DNA of 64,000 nt from positions 124,001 through 188,000 of the forward strand of contig JBFMBK010000001.1 of assembly GCA_040755295.1 (NCBI GenBank), read 5' to 3'. How positions within the stretch are numbered: the first letter of the stretch is position 1; each line of letters starts with the position of its first letter. Shown in pieces: positions 42,308 to 50,845 of this stretch. Position numbers and translations under genes: made by a program. The stretch is from Bacillota bacterium (lineage in GTDB: Bacteria; Bacillota; Desulfotomaculia; Desulfotomaculales; Ammonificaceae). Under the pieces are notes generated by a model. That model had not been told where the DNA came from and did no database searches. It saw nothing but the letters and a program-made list of their open reading frames with translations.

Positions 42308-43429
42308 TTAACCTTCTCGATTTATTGCAGTCCGGCCTTCGACGCCGGCGCTGCCCGGGTTGAGGATAACGACTCGCGTTCGCGGCTCCCAGACCACCTC
42401 CGCCTGTATAAGTTGCGCGATTTCCTTCAGCGGGACCCAGAACCTGCAGTTGCTGTTATTCAGAACAAAAGGAGCGTTTTTAAGCTCTGCGTTGTGTCCG
42501 TTCACCACCGCTTTCTTGCTGCCGCCGGTAAAGACCGCCTTCATCCCGCCGGTATCCGCGGTTGCGGTATACCTACCGTCTGTTTGGGCTGCGCCGACCT
42601 TCCAGCCCAAAGCGCCGCCAAGTTGTTCCAGCGAGATATACGAACTTCCGTCGAGCAGGAGGGCGGTCAGCCTTTGGGGTTCAACGTCTTCCCATACCGG
42701 TCGGCCCGGAGGCCGGCGCAAAACGATGAGATCGCATTTCACCAATGGCTTCAATTCATAGAGTTCGGCCCATAAAAGCCGCCCCTTTTTGCCTTCCTGC
42801 AAACCGGCGTAAATGACCATGTCACAGGCCGTGTTGTTCCTGAACTTGAGGTCTGCGCTGCCGTAGTCGACCGCGGCGTCCTGCCCCGGCGGGACGTAAT
42901 CGACCGGCTTTGAATGAGAATGTCTTTCGATAATCGTGAAGCCGGCCTTTTTCGCCAATTGGTACAGCACGGTGGACATCCGGCAGACCCCGCCGCCTCT
43001 TACCGGCTTGTTATGAATGTTGTGACCGATGATGAACCCTTTCTCTTTCGTTCTGGGCCCGACCGTTTGATTGAAGGAGAAAAGACGTCCGGGCGGTAGA
43101 TGCAGGCCGTTGATATACCCGCCGGCCACACCGGCGTTGGTCACGTTGTTGCCGTCACGGTAACGAGAGAAGAAAACGGAGGTTTGCGCCACTTTGTTCT
43201 CCAGCCGCAAGGGTTGCGGCAGGCTGACGGAGACTGTTTTAATAGGTTGCGGTTTTTCCGAGGAAGTTGTGTCCGTCCGATAGGCCCGGTCGTTGATGGA
43301 GAACCGTTCAATGCCGGCCGGGAAGGTTGTCTCGGCGAGGGTCACCTCGGAACTTAAAACGGCAAACAGGAAGCTCAACCAGATTACGCAGGCGGCGAGA
43401 TGCCTTTTGTGTCCGCTCGTGATGTCCAC
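42308..43429 (-). CDS. VanW-family secreted protein with copper-amine-oxidase-like domain
   Basis: 373 aa with a signal peptide (about 1-32), a VanW domain (T-N-A-G-V-A-G-G-Y-I-N-G, F-S-F-N-Q-T-V-G-P-R, G-G-G-V-C-R-M-S-T-V-L-Y near residue 145) and a C-terminal CuAO-N1-type domain (about 265-360; L-E-Q-L-G-G-A-L-G-W-K-V). Both are envelope-associated in Firmicutes; no resistance genes are nearby, so vancomycin resistance should not be assumed. The GTG start at 43429 has an SD set unusually close. Confidence 0.87.
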   Translation of the reverse strand: MDITSGHKRHLAACVIWLSFLFAVLSSEVTLAETTFPAGIERFSINDRAYRTDTTSSEKPQPIKTVSVSLPQPLRLENKVAQTSVFFSRYRDGNNVTNAGVAGGYINGLHLPPGRLFSFNQTVGPRTKEKGFIIGHNIHNKPVRGGGVCRMSTVLYQLAKKAGFTIIERHSHSKPVDYVPPGQDAAVDYGSADLKFRNNTACDMVIYAGLQEGKKGRLLWAELYELKPLVKCDLIVLRRPPGRPVWEDVEPQRLTALLLDGSSYISLEQLGGALGWKVGAAQTDGRYTATADTGGMKAVFTGGSKKAVVNGHNAELKNAPFVLNNSNCRFWVPLKEIAQLIQAEVVWEPRTRVVILNPGSAGVEGRTAINREG

Positions 43430-43595
43430 GCCTTCCTAGGGAATAAGACTTCTAATGGAGCGGCCGCCGGCGGCATGACGAACTACACGTTTATGAACGC
43501 TGTTCCCGACGGTGAACGCAGCAGCACGTTAAAAGGATATGAGCATCGGTTTGGAAAGTTTACGGTTCGGTAATAAAAATTAAGGAATGTCTTTG

Positions 43596-44498
43596 CTACG
43601 GGGAGGAGTTAGATTTCAGATTATTGTAGAATTCCGCACAGTCTTCGTATGTCATTTTCCGCACCCAGCGGCAGAGGTAAAGCTCTTCCAGCAGATGAGG
43701 ATAGGGGTCGGCGGGGGAGGGCAGTTTTTCTTCCTTGGACAGGAGGCTCACGAAAACCAGACTTCGCGCGGCAAGGAGAGTGTCGGCAGGGCTCTCCGCC
43801 CGGCCGAATATGCGCCGGAGGGTCAGCACATCGCCCGGGGACAGGTGCTGCCGCCAGGCAAGGTTACTCAAGGCGCCGATGGGCTCGCGCAGGAGGAAGA
43901 GAACGCGAGGTTTTTCCGGCGCCGGGATTTGCTTTTTTAAGAGCGGCTGAAGGATGAGGTGGATGTAACCCGCCTCAATGTAAACGTCGCCTTCCGTGTC
44001 CCTCACGATTCCGGCGATGGCCCTGCTGCGAAGCGTTTCCCTGAAAAATATGCGCCGGGCGTCGGCTTGGGCAAAGGTCGTGGTGGCCTCCACCATTGCG
44101 TTGAAGTCCCCGGTAGAAGCGGCTTCGTAATAACGCAGCAGAGCGTTTGAACAGATGTGTTCACTCGTCCATACCTTGTATTCAAGGTCGGACCGCGGCG
44201 GGTTTCCTTCCATGAGATTCTTTGCGGCGGTCATATACGGGTCGATTTGGAAAAAGGAGATGCCGTGATCCGAATAAAGCCGCTGGTGTAGTCGGCAGGC
44301 GCGCAGAACGAAACGGGGAAACCCGAAACCGCCGCCAGCAAGGTACCTGCGGATGCCCGTTTCCTTCCGGAGCATGTCGTGAAAGCCGGGATGCGCGGGT
44401 TCTTCCAAGATTACCACGCGGCAGCGCCTCATGTGTTTTTCCATTAGGCAGAGCATCTCCGCCCGGTGGGGACCTAAGGCGATCGTGATTACGCGCAC
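43596..44498 (-). CDS. Protein of unknown function coupled to an MFS transporter
   Basis: 300 aa. I do not recognise it. It begins R-V-I-T-I-A-L-G-P-H-R-A-E-M and has V-V-I-L-E-E-P-A-H-P-G-F-H near residue 28, G-G-G-F-G-F-P-R-F, and a helical, acidic and Arg-rich remainder; no membrane helix or signal. GTG 44498 lies within the last bases of the upstream MFS gene (10-base overlap), so the two are translated together and probably act together. Confidence 0.78.
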   Translation of the reverse strand: MRVITIALGPHRAEMLCLMEKHMRRCRVVILEEPAHPGFHDMLRKETGIRRYLAGGGFGFPRFVLRACRLHQRLYSDHGISFFQIDPYMTAAKNLMEGNPPRSDLEYKVWTSEHICSNALLRYYEAASTGDFNAMVEATTTFAQADARRIFFRETLRSRAIAGIVRDTEGDVYIEAGYIHLILQPLLKKQIPAPEKPRVLFLLREPIGALSNLAWRQHLSPGDVLTLRRIFGRAESPADTLLAARSLVFVSLLSKEEKLPSPADPYPHLLEELYLCRWVRKMTYEDCAEFYNNLKSNSSP

Positions 44499-45763
44499 GG
44501 TTTGTTCCCGCCGGTCGGAAGGTGGGGGCGGGGCAGGAAAAGCGCGCCTGCCAGGCCGACGAGGGAGACCGCGGCCGCCAGGGCGAAAGCCCAGGAAAAG
44601 GTGTGGGTCTGATCGGCGATATAACCGCCCACCGCGGGGCCGATAGACTGACCGATGCCGAAGAAAAGGGTGATAAAGCCAAGCCCCGCGGGCGCCAGGC
44701 GTCTGCCTACGTAATCACCGGAAGCTGCGGCGAACACCGTCGGTATTCCGGAGTAGCAAAGACCGAAAATGAACGCAGAGAGGTAAAAGGCGGGCGTCGT
44801 CTTGAAAAAGGCGAAAAGAAGGTAGGAGAGGGACAGCAAAAGATAAACCATGGCGGCGCCGTATTTCCGGCCCAGGCGGTCGGAAACGCTGCCCCATATA
44901 AGACCGCAGAAGATGTTGAGCGCCCCCACGTACGCCCAGAGGGCACTTGACCGGGCGGCGGTCCAGCCGATTTCGTTTTTCAGGTAGGCGGCAAAAAAGG
45001 TCAGGTAGATAACATAAGAAAACCCGAACATGAAATAGATAACGCCGAGATGCCAGACCGTTTTCTGCCGGAAAATCAACCGCCACTGCAATGAACCGGA
45101 ATCACTTCCCGCGCTGATCTCCCGCTTTTTTTCAGCGGCGGTGATCTCTCCTACCGGCTCAAGACCGATGGATTCGGGCCGCGGGCGCAGGAAAGCGAGG
45201 CAGACGCCGCCGATTACCAGCAGGAGTCCTCCCAGGCAGAACCAGGCATAGCGCCAACCGCCGGCCCCAAAAGTCGTCAAAAGCAGGGGGATAAGAAGCG
45301 CGCCGAGCATGGTGCCGACGCCGGTGCCGCTGGAGACTATCCCGGTGGCAAGGCCCCTGTAACGTCTGGAAAACCACACCGATCCGAGCGCCATTGCCGG
45401 CACGTAGGCCCCGCCGTGTCCCAGCCCTGTGGCCAACCGCATGGCGAAAGCCCATTGAAAGGAATGGGCTAAGCCGGTCAGAAACATGGTGATGCCCATT
45501 ATCCCAAGACAGAAACTCATCAGGTAGCGGCTGTCATACTTTGCGGCAATAAACCCGCCGCAAAACGCGGAAATCATATAACCGATGAAGTTTCCCGTAC
45601 CTAAAAGTCCGGCCTGGGTGTAGGTAAGAGCCAACCCATCCCTCATCGCCGGCAGGATCAGGGTGTAGGACATGCGGCCGAACCCGTGTGCGCCCAAGGC
45701 GGTAAGCATTCCGAGGAACATGATTATCCAGCCGTAATGCAGTCGCAAACCAGCGGTCTTCAC
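44489..45763 (-). CDS. MFS transporter, OFA/monocarboxylate-like
   Basis: About 424 aa, 12 predicted helices in two halves separated by a charged loop (A-A-E-K-K-R-E). Typical features are the start L-H-Y-G-W-I-I-M-F-L-G-M-L, R-L-A-T-G-L-G-H-G-G-A-Y-V-P and D-R-L-G-R-K-Y-G. The family exchanges small organic acids. GTG 45763 has GGAGGG six bases upstream; earlier in-frame starts lack an SD. It is cotranscribed with the unknown gene behind it. Confidence 0.88.
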   Translation of the reverse strand: MKTAGLRLHYGWIIMFLGMLTALGAHGFGRMSYTLILPAMRDGLALTYTQAGLLGTGNFIGYMISAFCGGFIAAKYDSRYLMSFCLGIMGITMFLTGLAHSFQWAFAMRLATGLGHGGAYVPAMALGSVWFSRRYRGLATGIVSSGTGVGTMLGALLIPLLLTTFGAGGWRYAWFCLGGLLLVIGGVCLAFLRPRPESIGLEPVGEITAAEKKREISAGSDSGSLQWRLIFRQKTVWHLGVIYFMFGFSYVIYLTFFAAYLKNEIGWTAARSSALWAYVGALNIFCGLIWGSVSDRLGRKYGAAMVYLLLSLSYLLFAFFKTTPAFYLSAFIFGLCYSGIPTVFAAASGDYVGRRLAPAGLGFITLFFGIGQSIGPAVGGYIADQTHTFSWAFALAAAVSLVGLAGALFLPRPHLPTGGNKPCA

Positions 45764-45964
45764 CTGTATCCCTCCGGAAACAACATCGATGTGGCTTTTC
45801 AAGGCGATAAACCGCCTTATGGACATTAGTATAATTATAGCTTTTTTGGCCCCACGCGCCAGGGCAAATTTTTGCATATAGGGTCAAGGCACATTCTCCT
45901 GCAGACACACCCGGCGCCGATCCCTCATAAAATGGAAGCGAAAAAACAAAGGGAGCGATTCGAG

Positions 45965-46501
45965 ATGTACAATTACATGCCACCGTGTCCGGAAGGGAAC
46001 TATTATCGGATTCAACCGGGGGACACCTATTATTCCATCGCGCGACGGTACCGGATTTCCGTTGACGATCTGCGTGAAGCCAATCCGGGTGTGGACCCCA
46101 ACAACCTTCAGGTCGGACAATTGATCTGCATCCCGCTGGCTGTTCCGCCCGTGTATTGCCCGCCGGGAAACTTCACCTACATCGTTCGGCCGGGAGATAC
46201 TTACTACAGCATCGCCAGGCGCTTCGGCATCGGTGTTCAGGACCTTTACAACGCCAATCCGGGCGTTAACCCGGACGCTCTTCTGGTCGGGCAGACGCTG
46301 TGCGTCCCGATTGCGGAGCCGCCGGGGCCGGGTGTATGCCCGGCGGGAACATTCCCGCACGTAGTCCGTGCGGGGGATACCTTCTACGGGCTGGCCCGCC
46401 AATACGGCGCCACCGTCGAGGCTATTCAGGCGGCTAATCCCTTCGTCAACCCGAATAATTTGCAGATAGGTCAGGTCCTGTGCATCCCCGGAACAAGGTG
46501 A
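45965..46501 (+). CDS. Triple LysM-domain protein
   Basis: 178 aa made of three LysM modules, each beginning near Y-x-I-x-x-G-D-T-Y-Y-S-I-A-R (about residues 16, 70, 127) and ending with V-G-Q-L-I-C-I-P-like strands, joined by Pro/Cys-rich linkers (Y-C-P-P-G, V-C-P-A-G). LysM binds peptidoglycan or chitin; spore coat/cortex proteins in Firmicutes often look like this. No signal peptide is seen, which fits a spore protein made in the mother cell. ATG 45965 follows AAAGGGAG. Confidence 0.88.
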   Translation: MYNYMPPCPEGNYYRIQPGDTYYSIARRYRISVDDLREANPGVDPNNLQVGQLICIPLAVPPVYCPPGNFTYIVRPGDTYYSIARRFGIGVQDLYNANPGVNPDALLVGQTLCVPIAEPPGPGVCPAGTFPHVVRAGDTFYGLARQYGATVEAIQAANPFVNPNNLQIGQVLCIPGTR

Positions 46502-46768
46502 CGGCCTTTTCGGAATAACACTGAGGCAGGAATTAAAGACAGGCGCGGTGTCGGGGTTTTTCTTTTCCGGGCTTGAGCCGGAGGAGGGAGAAGGCGGAGA
46601 CGGCAGCGGGGCTTCTGAAACAGCCGGGCGCAGTCTTGCAGCGGCCTTTTAGGATGGCGGCGGCGACTCAGTTGTTTTAAAATGGATAAGGAAGTATTTC
46701 AAGGGAGTTACCCATGCCGCCGTGGCGGCACCACGAACATGAAAATCGACTTTTTCTTGATTCATGGC

Positions 46769-46808
46769 GTCCTTGGCGTCTTGGCGGTTGATTCTATTTT
46801 CTGAGGAG
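46769..46808 (+). repeat. TTGGCGTCTTGGCGG repeat fused to the SD tail, upstream of cdd1-like gene
   Basis: GTCCTTGGCGTCTTGGCGGTTG then ATTCTATTTTCTGAGGAG (ends 46808) forms the leader of the next gene and matches 37331-37367. The rest of the 316-base gap (46502-46768) shows no gene; GTGTCGGGGTTTTTCTTTT near 46545-46563 could be a weak terminator for the LysM gene. Confidence 0.6.
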
Positions 46809-46817
46809 TCGCCTATT

Positions 46818-47093
46818 ATGTTAAAATGCTCGAAGCAAGCCGCCGTAAAAGATCTGCAGCAGATTCCCGGCGTAGGCGGGTCTATCGCCGGGAAATTATA
46901 CGATCTCGGGTTCTGTTCGGTGAAAGAGTTGAAAGACCGCGACCCGGAAGATATTTACCTCCGGTTTTGCGCTCTGAAGGGCACTCGGGTGGACCGCTGC
47001 GTTCTATACGTTTTTCGCTGCGCGGTGTACTACGCGTCCAACGAGACACACAACCCCGGGCTTCTGAAGTGGTGGAACTGGAAGGACCGGTAG
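46818..47093 (+). CDS. Cdd1-like helix-hairpin-helix protein
   Basis: 91 aa with a helix-hairpin-helix (L-Q-Q-I-P-G-V-G-G-S-I-A-G-K-L near residue 12) and C-terminal C-V-L-Y-V-F-R-C-A-V-Y-Y-A-S, the plan of the Cdd1 'pathogenicity locus' family. The family is likely DNA-binding; no pathogenicity is implied. ATG 46818 uses the GAGGAG of the repeat tail. Confidence 0.82.
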   Translation: MLKCSKQAAVKDLQQIPGVGGSIAGKLYDLGFCSVKELKDRDPEDIYLRFCALKGTRVDRCVLYVFRCAVYYASNETHNPGLLKWWNWKDR

Positions 47094-47127
47094 TTTCAGC
47101 AAGGGAAGCCGCCTAATAAAATTAGAG

Positions 47128-47973
47128 CTATGTGAAAAAGTGGGGGACGAAGCCGTACCGCCTGTATACCTCCTGCGCAAGCCTGGATTTGGTGAAGTCC
47201 AGGAATTTTGCGGCGTTCTCCGGATTCGGTGCTTTTTTTAACTTCGTTATATAGTAGTCCACCTTGTCCCGCTGGTCCAGTCTATCTCCCGGTTCCACCA
47301 TTTCCACCTTCAAACCTTCCCTTTGGGCGTTTATCACCTCCGTCGCCCATACCGGACCGGCGTCGACGGTGCCTTTCCTTATTCTGAGGGGTGTTTCGCG
47401 GTGGTGCACCAGTGTCTGGATCGTTGTGCCCTCCGCCCTTTTCTCCTCCAAAATTCTTTTCACGAGGGCCTCGCCGCCGGCTTTTCTGTACATGTCTACA
47501 ATGTAGTGCGAAATGTCCTCCAATGGGCCGGGTTGCGAAATGCGAATCTCGTCGCGGGCAAGGTCGTTAACCGTTTCTATGCCTGCCGGGTTCCCTTCCG
47601 GCACCATGATGACGATCCGATTGTGGAGGTAAACGAAATAATTGTCGATAAAGCCTCTGCCCGATAACTCTTTCATTGCGTCCTCGGTTACCGACGAGTA
47701 AATATCGGGCGCTATCCTGATTTCGGTTTCGTCAAACCTGGCGCCGCCGGCCAGGATCTGTTTCAGTTCCAGGCCTGGAGGCAGGGTTTCGTAAAAAATG
47801 CGCTTTATCGGTGGGTGGACCTGTTGAAACGTCTGGAGCAGTTCCTCCATAACCATGAACTGGTTGCCGGCCATGAAAAGCACAAGATCGGCGTTTCCCA
47901 TGTATTCAGGGTTGTGCAGGTCGTCCCCGCGGCCAGCCGGGATTTCCGGCAAATCGGCGATTCCGAAGCCCAT
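47128..47973 (-). CDS. ModA-like substrate-binding protein without signal peptide
   Basis: 281 aa periplasmic-binding-protein-like fold (D-L-V-L-F-M-A-G-N-Q-F near residue 30, I-V-I-M-V-P-E-G-N-P-A, G-P-V-W-A-T-E-V-I, F-L-D-F-T-K-S) resembling molybdate/tungstate ABC receptors. There is no signal peptide or lipobox, and no permease or ATPase gene nearby, so it may act inside the cell. ATG 47973 has GAGGAGGGG supplied by the repeat element on its 5' side. Confidence 0.75.
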   Translation of the reverse strand: MGFGIADLPEIPAGRGDDLHNPEYMGNADLVLFMAGNQFMVMEELLQTFQQVHPPIKRIFYETLPPGLELKQILAGGARFDETEIRIAPDIYSSVTEDAMKELSGRGFIDNYFVYLHNRIVIMVPEGNPAGIETVNDLARDEIRISQPGPLEDISHYIVDMYRKAGGEALVKRILEEKRAEGTTIQTLVHHRETPLRIRKGTVDAGPVWATEVINAQREGLKVEMVEPGDRLDQRDKVDYYITKLKKAPNPENAAKFLDFTKSRLAQEVYRRYGFVPHFFT

Positions 47974-47980
47974 GGTAATC

Positions 47981-48345
47981 CCCCTCCTCTGAAAATGCGT
48001 TCTTCTTCCGTGGGTCGTGGCGATGAGCTTCGCATTACTTCGTCAGGCTCACCGGCACTTTTAGAGGTGGGATGTGGGAGGTTAAAGGTGAGATGCTTGT
48101 GGTAATTCGCTTATGAGCGAATTCCTTCAAGAATCTGACTTCCCATTTCCCACGTCTGACTTCTATGTACAGCTCCGCTCCGTCCCCCAGCACTCAAACT
48201 TACCCTGGCAGAAAACTAGCGGCTTTGACGACATTGAACGTTTTTATTAGATTGCTACTTTTTAAGTTGAATTAAGTGCTGGGCATGGGCGAGTCCCTCG
48301 AAATTGTATGGCTCCGCCCTGGCTTTCGCGGTCTGCTTGCCCGGC
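47981..48345 (-). repeat. Nested repeat stack: palindromic element with two insertions
   Basis: Read on the minus strand: element 5' arm (48317-48345), a 98-base insert bounded by CCCAGCACT (48186-48194) and AGTGCTGGG (48275-48283), the element's inner arm GGGACGGAGCGGAGCTGTAC, a third-family hairpin repeat (about 48060-48172, with GGTAATTCGC and GCGAATTCC), then the element 3' half GCGAAGCTCATCGCCACGAC and the SD tail GCATTTTCAGAGGAGGGG ending at 47981. No ORF lies inside. The remainder to 48540 shows no clear gene. Confidence 0.65.
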
Positions 48346-48540
48346 ACTCAACCCAGCTAACAAGAATCGTATTTCAAGTATATTGATCGCTGATAAACGA
48401 AACACTAAGCGGCCAACGGTTGCCTTTACCTTGTCTCTAAAGAATAGTAACACGCGAAAGAATTTGGAACAAGTTTCCGCGGACGGTTTAAAGCTTTCGG
48501 AAGAACCTGAAAATTTAAGGTAATATTTTGCTGTAATTGA

Positions 48541-48569
48541 TTGACTTTTTAGGCAGGGATATGTTATCT
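48541..48569 (+). promoter_or_regulatory. Sigma-A-type promoter for the injection-system operon
   Basis: TTGACT (48541-48546), a 17-base spacer and TTATCT (48564-48569), followed by an AT-rich leader, lie about 75 bases before the ATPase gene. The spacing is ideal and each hexamer is close to consensus. No other promoter was recognised further along the operon. Confidence 0.6.
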
Positions 48570-48643
48570 TACAAAATATACTTATTTTAGATAGAATGTT
48601 ATGTTAATTTCCATTTATGTTGTAAGATGTAAAACGGGGCGGG

Positions 48644-50845
48644 TTGATAAAAATAGAACATTATGCGAATGACCGGCAGTACATTCGTGATGAGCTTCGA
48701 CGCCTTGAATTAAGGCTGCAGGGACATCTACTATATGGTGGAATAGACGGTTTCGCTGTCAGCCATGCAAATGGACGGCCGTCCGACCCGGCCGTTGTGA
48801 CTTCCGGCGGGTACGGCGAACCCTCCGGGGTAGAGGAAGCGTTAATTCGCCTCACAGCCTTAATAAACCAGAAAAAAGCAGAAACCGCTAAAAGGGGCGT
48901 TATCCTGTCTTTAGACCGGTTGGCCGGAGTATTCGGGCTGACCGCGTTAGAAAAGGAAGCGCTCCTTATTTGTCTGGCCGCGGATCTTAGCCCCGAGTAC
49001 CGGCGTATGCTCGCCCGCCTCGAAACAGCGGGCGAGAGGATAACGGTAGGACTCCTTTGCAGATTGCTTTCCCCTGAAGAAAAAGACGCGCAAACCGTTA
49101 GACACTGTTTCGCGGCCCAAGCGCCGCTGATAAGGTACCGCCTTCTGGAGTTTGCGGATGACCGCGCATCGCTGAGAGGATCACTAATGTCCCGTTCCGT
49201 GTTCGTCAGCGAGCGAGTAGTGGGCTTTATCTGCGGTTATGAGGCGGCTGAAGGCAGGACGAGTGGTTTTGCCCGGATTGTAACGCCGACGCGGACCCCC
49301 GACGATTTGATCCTTAGCGAAGAGGCAAGACGCAGGCTTGTTTCTATCGCAGGACTGCCTTCTTTCGTTTCCGGAACGCTGCAGGGTGGGCTGCTGTTTT
49401 GTCTTCACGGTCCTGCCGGCGCCGGAAAAACTGTTGCTGCCGAAGCGCTGTGCCGGCAGTGGGATCTGCCTTTGCTGCTTGTGGACACGCAGGGTATGTT
49501 AAATGCGGACATTGACCCGGCAACGGCTGTCGATCTCCTTTTCCGTGAGAGTTTGCTGCTGCCTGCCGTTGTCTGCTTTGAGTATTTTGATCTGTTGCTC
49601 GGCGACGAAGGGAAGGCTGTACAGGGACGAATCGCTTTTCTCAACGCCCTGCAGGAACTCTCATGGCTGACCGTCTTGGAGACGGGCAGATCCTGGCGCC
49701 CCGAGTTCAGTTCACAACACCATTTCTTCTGCTCCGTCGAGTTTCCCCTTCCGGACTGTCGACAGCGCGAGGAACTCTGGCGTAAATTCTTGGCGGAAAG
49801 CGGCGCCGGGGGGGAAGGGATCGATATACCGGCCCTGGCCGGCAGGTTTTTCTTTACCCCGGGAAGGATACGCGAGGCGGTATACACCGCCCGGAGTTTT
49901 GCCTCAATGAATCCTGGCACAGGCGGGCCGAGTACGGAAGACCTCTTTCTTGCCTGCAGAAGCCGTGCCTTCGAGGGGTTGGGCGGCCTAGCATCCAGGA
50001 TCAGCCCGAGGTACGCGATTTCGGACATCGTTTTACCTGCCTGGCAGACGGAACAAGTGCGGGACATCGTCAGCCGGGTTAAGAATCAGGCTACCGTTTA
50101 CGAGAGATGGGGGTTCGGGCGCAAGTTTTCGGGGGGCGGCGGACTTAAAGTACTGTTCACCGGTCCTCCCGGGACGGGAAAGACCATGGCGGCGGAGGTT
50201 GTAGCCTACGAACTCGGGATAGACCTGTACAAGATCAACCTGGCATTCATAGTCAGCAAGTATGTCGGCGAAACCGAGAAAAATCTCGAGCAGGTCTTCA
50301 CATCCGCCCAAAGCGGCGGCGCGGTATTGTTTTTCGACGAGGCCGACGCGCTTTTCGGCAAGCGTACCGAGATAAAAGACTCCCACGATCGATACGCCAA
50401 TATCGAAACGGGTTACCTGCTGCAGAAGATGGAGGAGCACGAAGGTCTGGTGATCCTGGCCACCAATCGCCAAAAGAATATGGACGAGGCCTTTACGCGG
50501 CGGCTGCATTTTATTGTGGAATTCCCTCTACCGGCGGAAGAGCACCGTTACCGGATCTGGAAGGCGATCTTTCCGGCCGGTACGCCTTTGGAGAAGGATA
50601 TCGACTTTGGTTTTCTGGCCGGACAGTTCGCGGTTACCGGCGGCAGCATAAGGAATATCGCTCTGGATGGGGCTTTCCTCGCGGCGCGCGAGGGACAGGC
50701 AGTCGGGATGAAGCATCTGCTTCAAGCCGTCAGGCGGGAACTGCAGAAAATCGGCAGGACGTGCAAGAAAGACGATTTCGGCGTTTATTCGGAGTTGGTT
50801 GACGCCAAACCGGAAGCAGGGCTGGGGGTGCAGAGGGTATGCTGA
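48644..50845 (+). CDS. Tandem AAA+ ATPase of the contractile injection system
   Basis: 733 aa with two AAA modules. The first has Walker A G-P-A-G-A-G-K-T at 256-263 but a degenerate Walker B (C-F-E-Y-F-D in place of a D-E pair). The second has G-P-P-G-T-G-K-T at 507-514, Walker B L-F-F-D-E-A-D-A-L-F near 562 and an A-T-N-R sensor segment. An ATPase of this kind (Afp15/PVC15-like) is a marker of extracellular injection systems, probably for assembly. The TTG start at 48644 has a modest GGGGCGGG SD. It overlaps the next gene by seven bases. Confidence 0.9.
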   Translation: MIKIEHYANDRQYIRDELRRLELRLQGHLLYGGIDGFAVSHANGRPSDPAVVTSGGYGEPSGVEEALIRLTALINQKKAETAKRGVILSLDRLAGVFGLTALEKEALLICLAADLSPEYRRMLARLETAGERITVGLLCRLLSPEEKDAQTVRHCFAAQAPLIRYRLLEFADDRASLRGSLMSRSVFVSERVVGFICGYEAAEGRTSGFARIVTPTRTPDDLILSEEARRRLVSIAGLPSFVSGTLQGGLLFCLHGPAGAGKTVAAEALCRQWDLPLLLVDTQGMLNADIDPATAVDLLFRESLLLPAVVCFEYFDLLLGDEGKAVQGRIAFLNALQELSWLTVLETGRSWRPEFSSQHHFFCSVEFPLPDCRQREELWRKFLAESGAGGEGIDIPALAGRFFFTPGRIREAVYTARSFASMNPGTGGPSTEDLFLACRSRAFEGLGGLASRISPRYAISDIVLPAWQTEQVRDIVSRVKNQATVYERWGFGRKFSGGGGLKVLFTGPPGTGKTMAAEVVAYELGIDLYKINLAFIVSKYVGETEKNLEQVFTSAQSGGAVLFFDEADALFGKRTEIKDSHDRYANIETGYLLQKMEEHEGLVILATNRQKNMDEAFTRRLHFIVEFPLPAEEHRYRIWKAIFPAGTPLEKDIDFGFLAGQFAVTGGSIRNIALDGAFLAAREGQAVGMKHLLQAVRRELQKIGRTCKKDDFGVYSELVDAKPEAGLGVQRVC

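Noticed and set aside
42308-43429. VanW gene as evidence of vancomycin resistance
   Set aside because: VanW domains are widespread in Firmicutes, and no van ligase or dehydrogenase genes are nearby.
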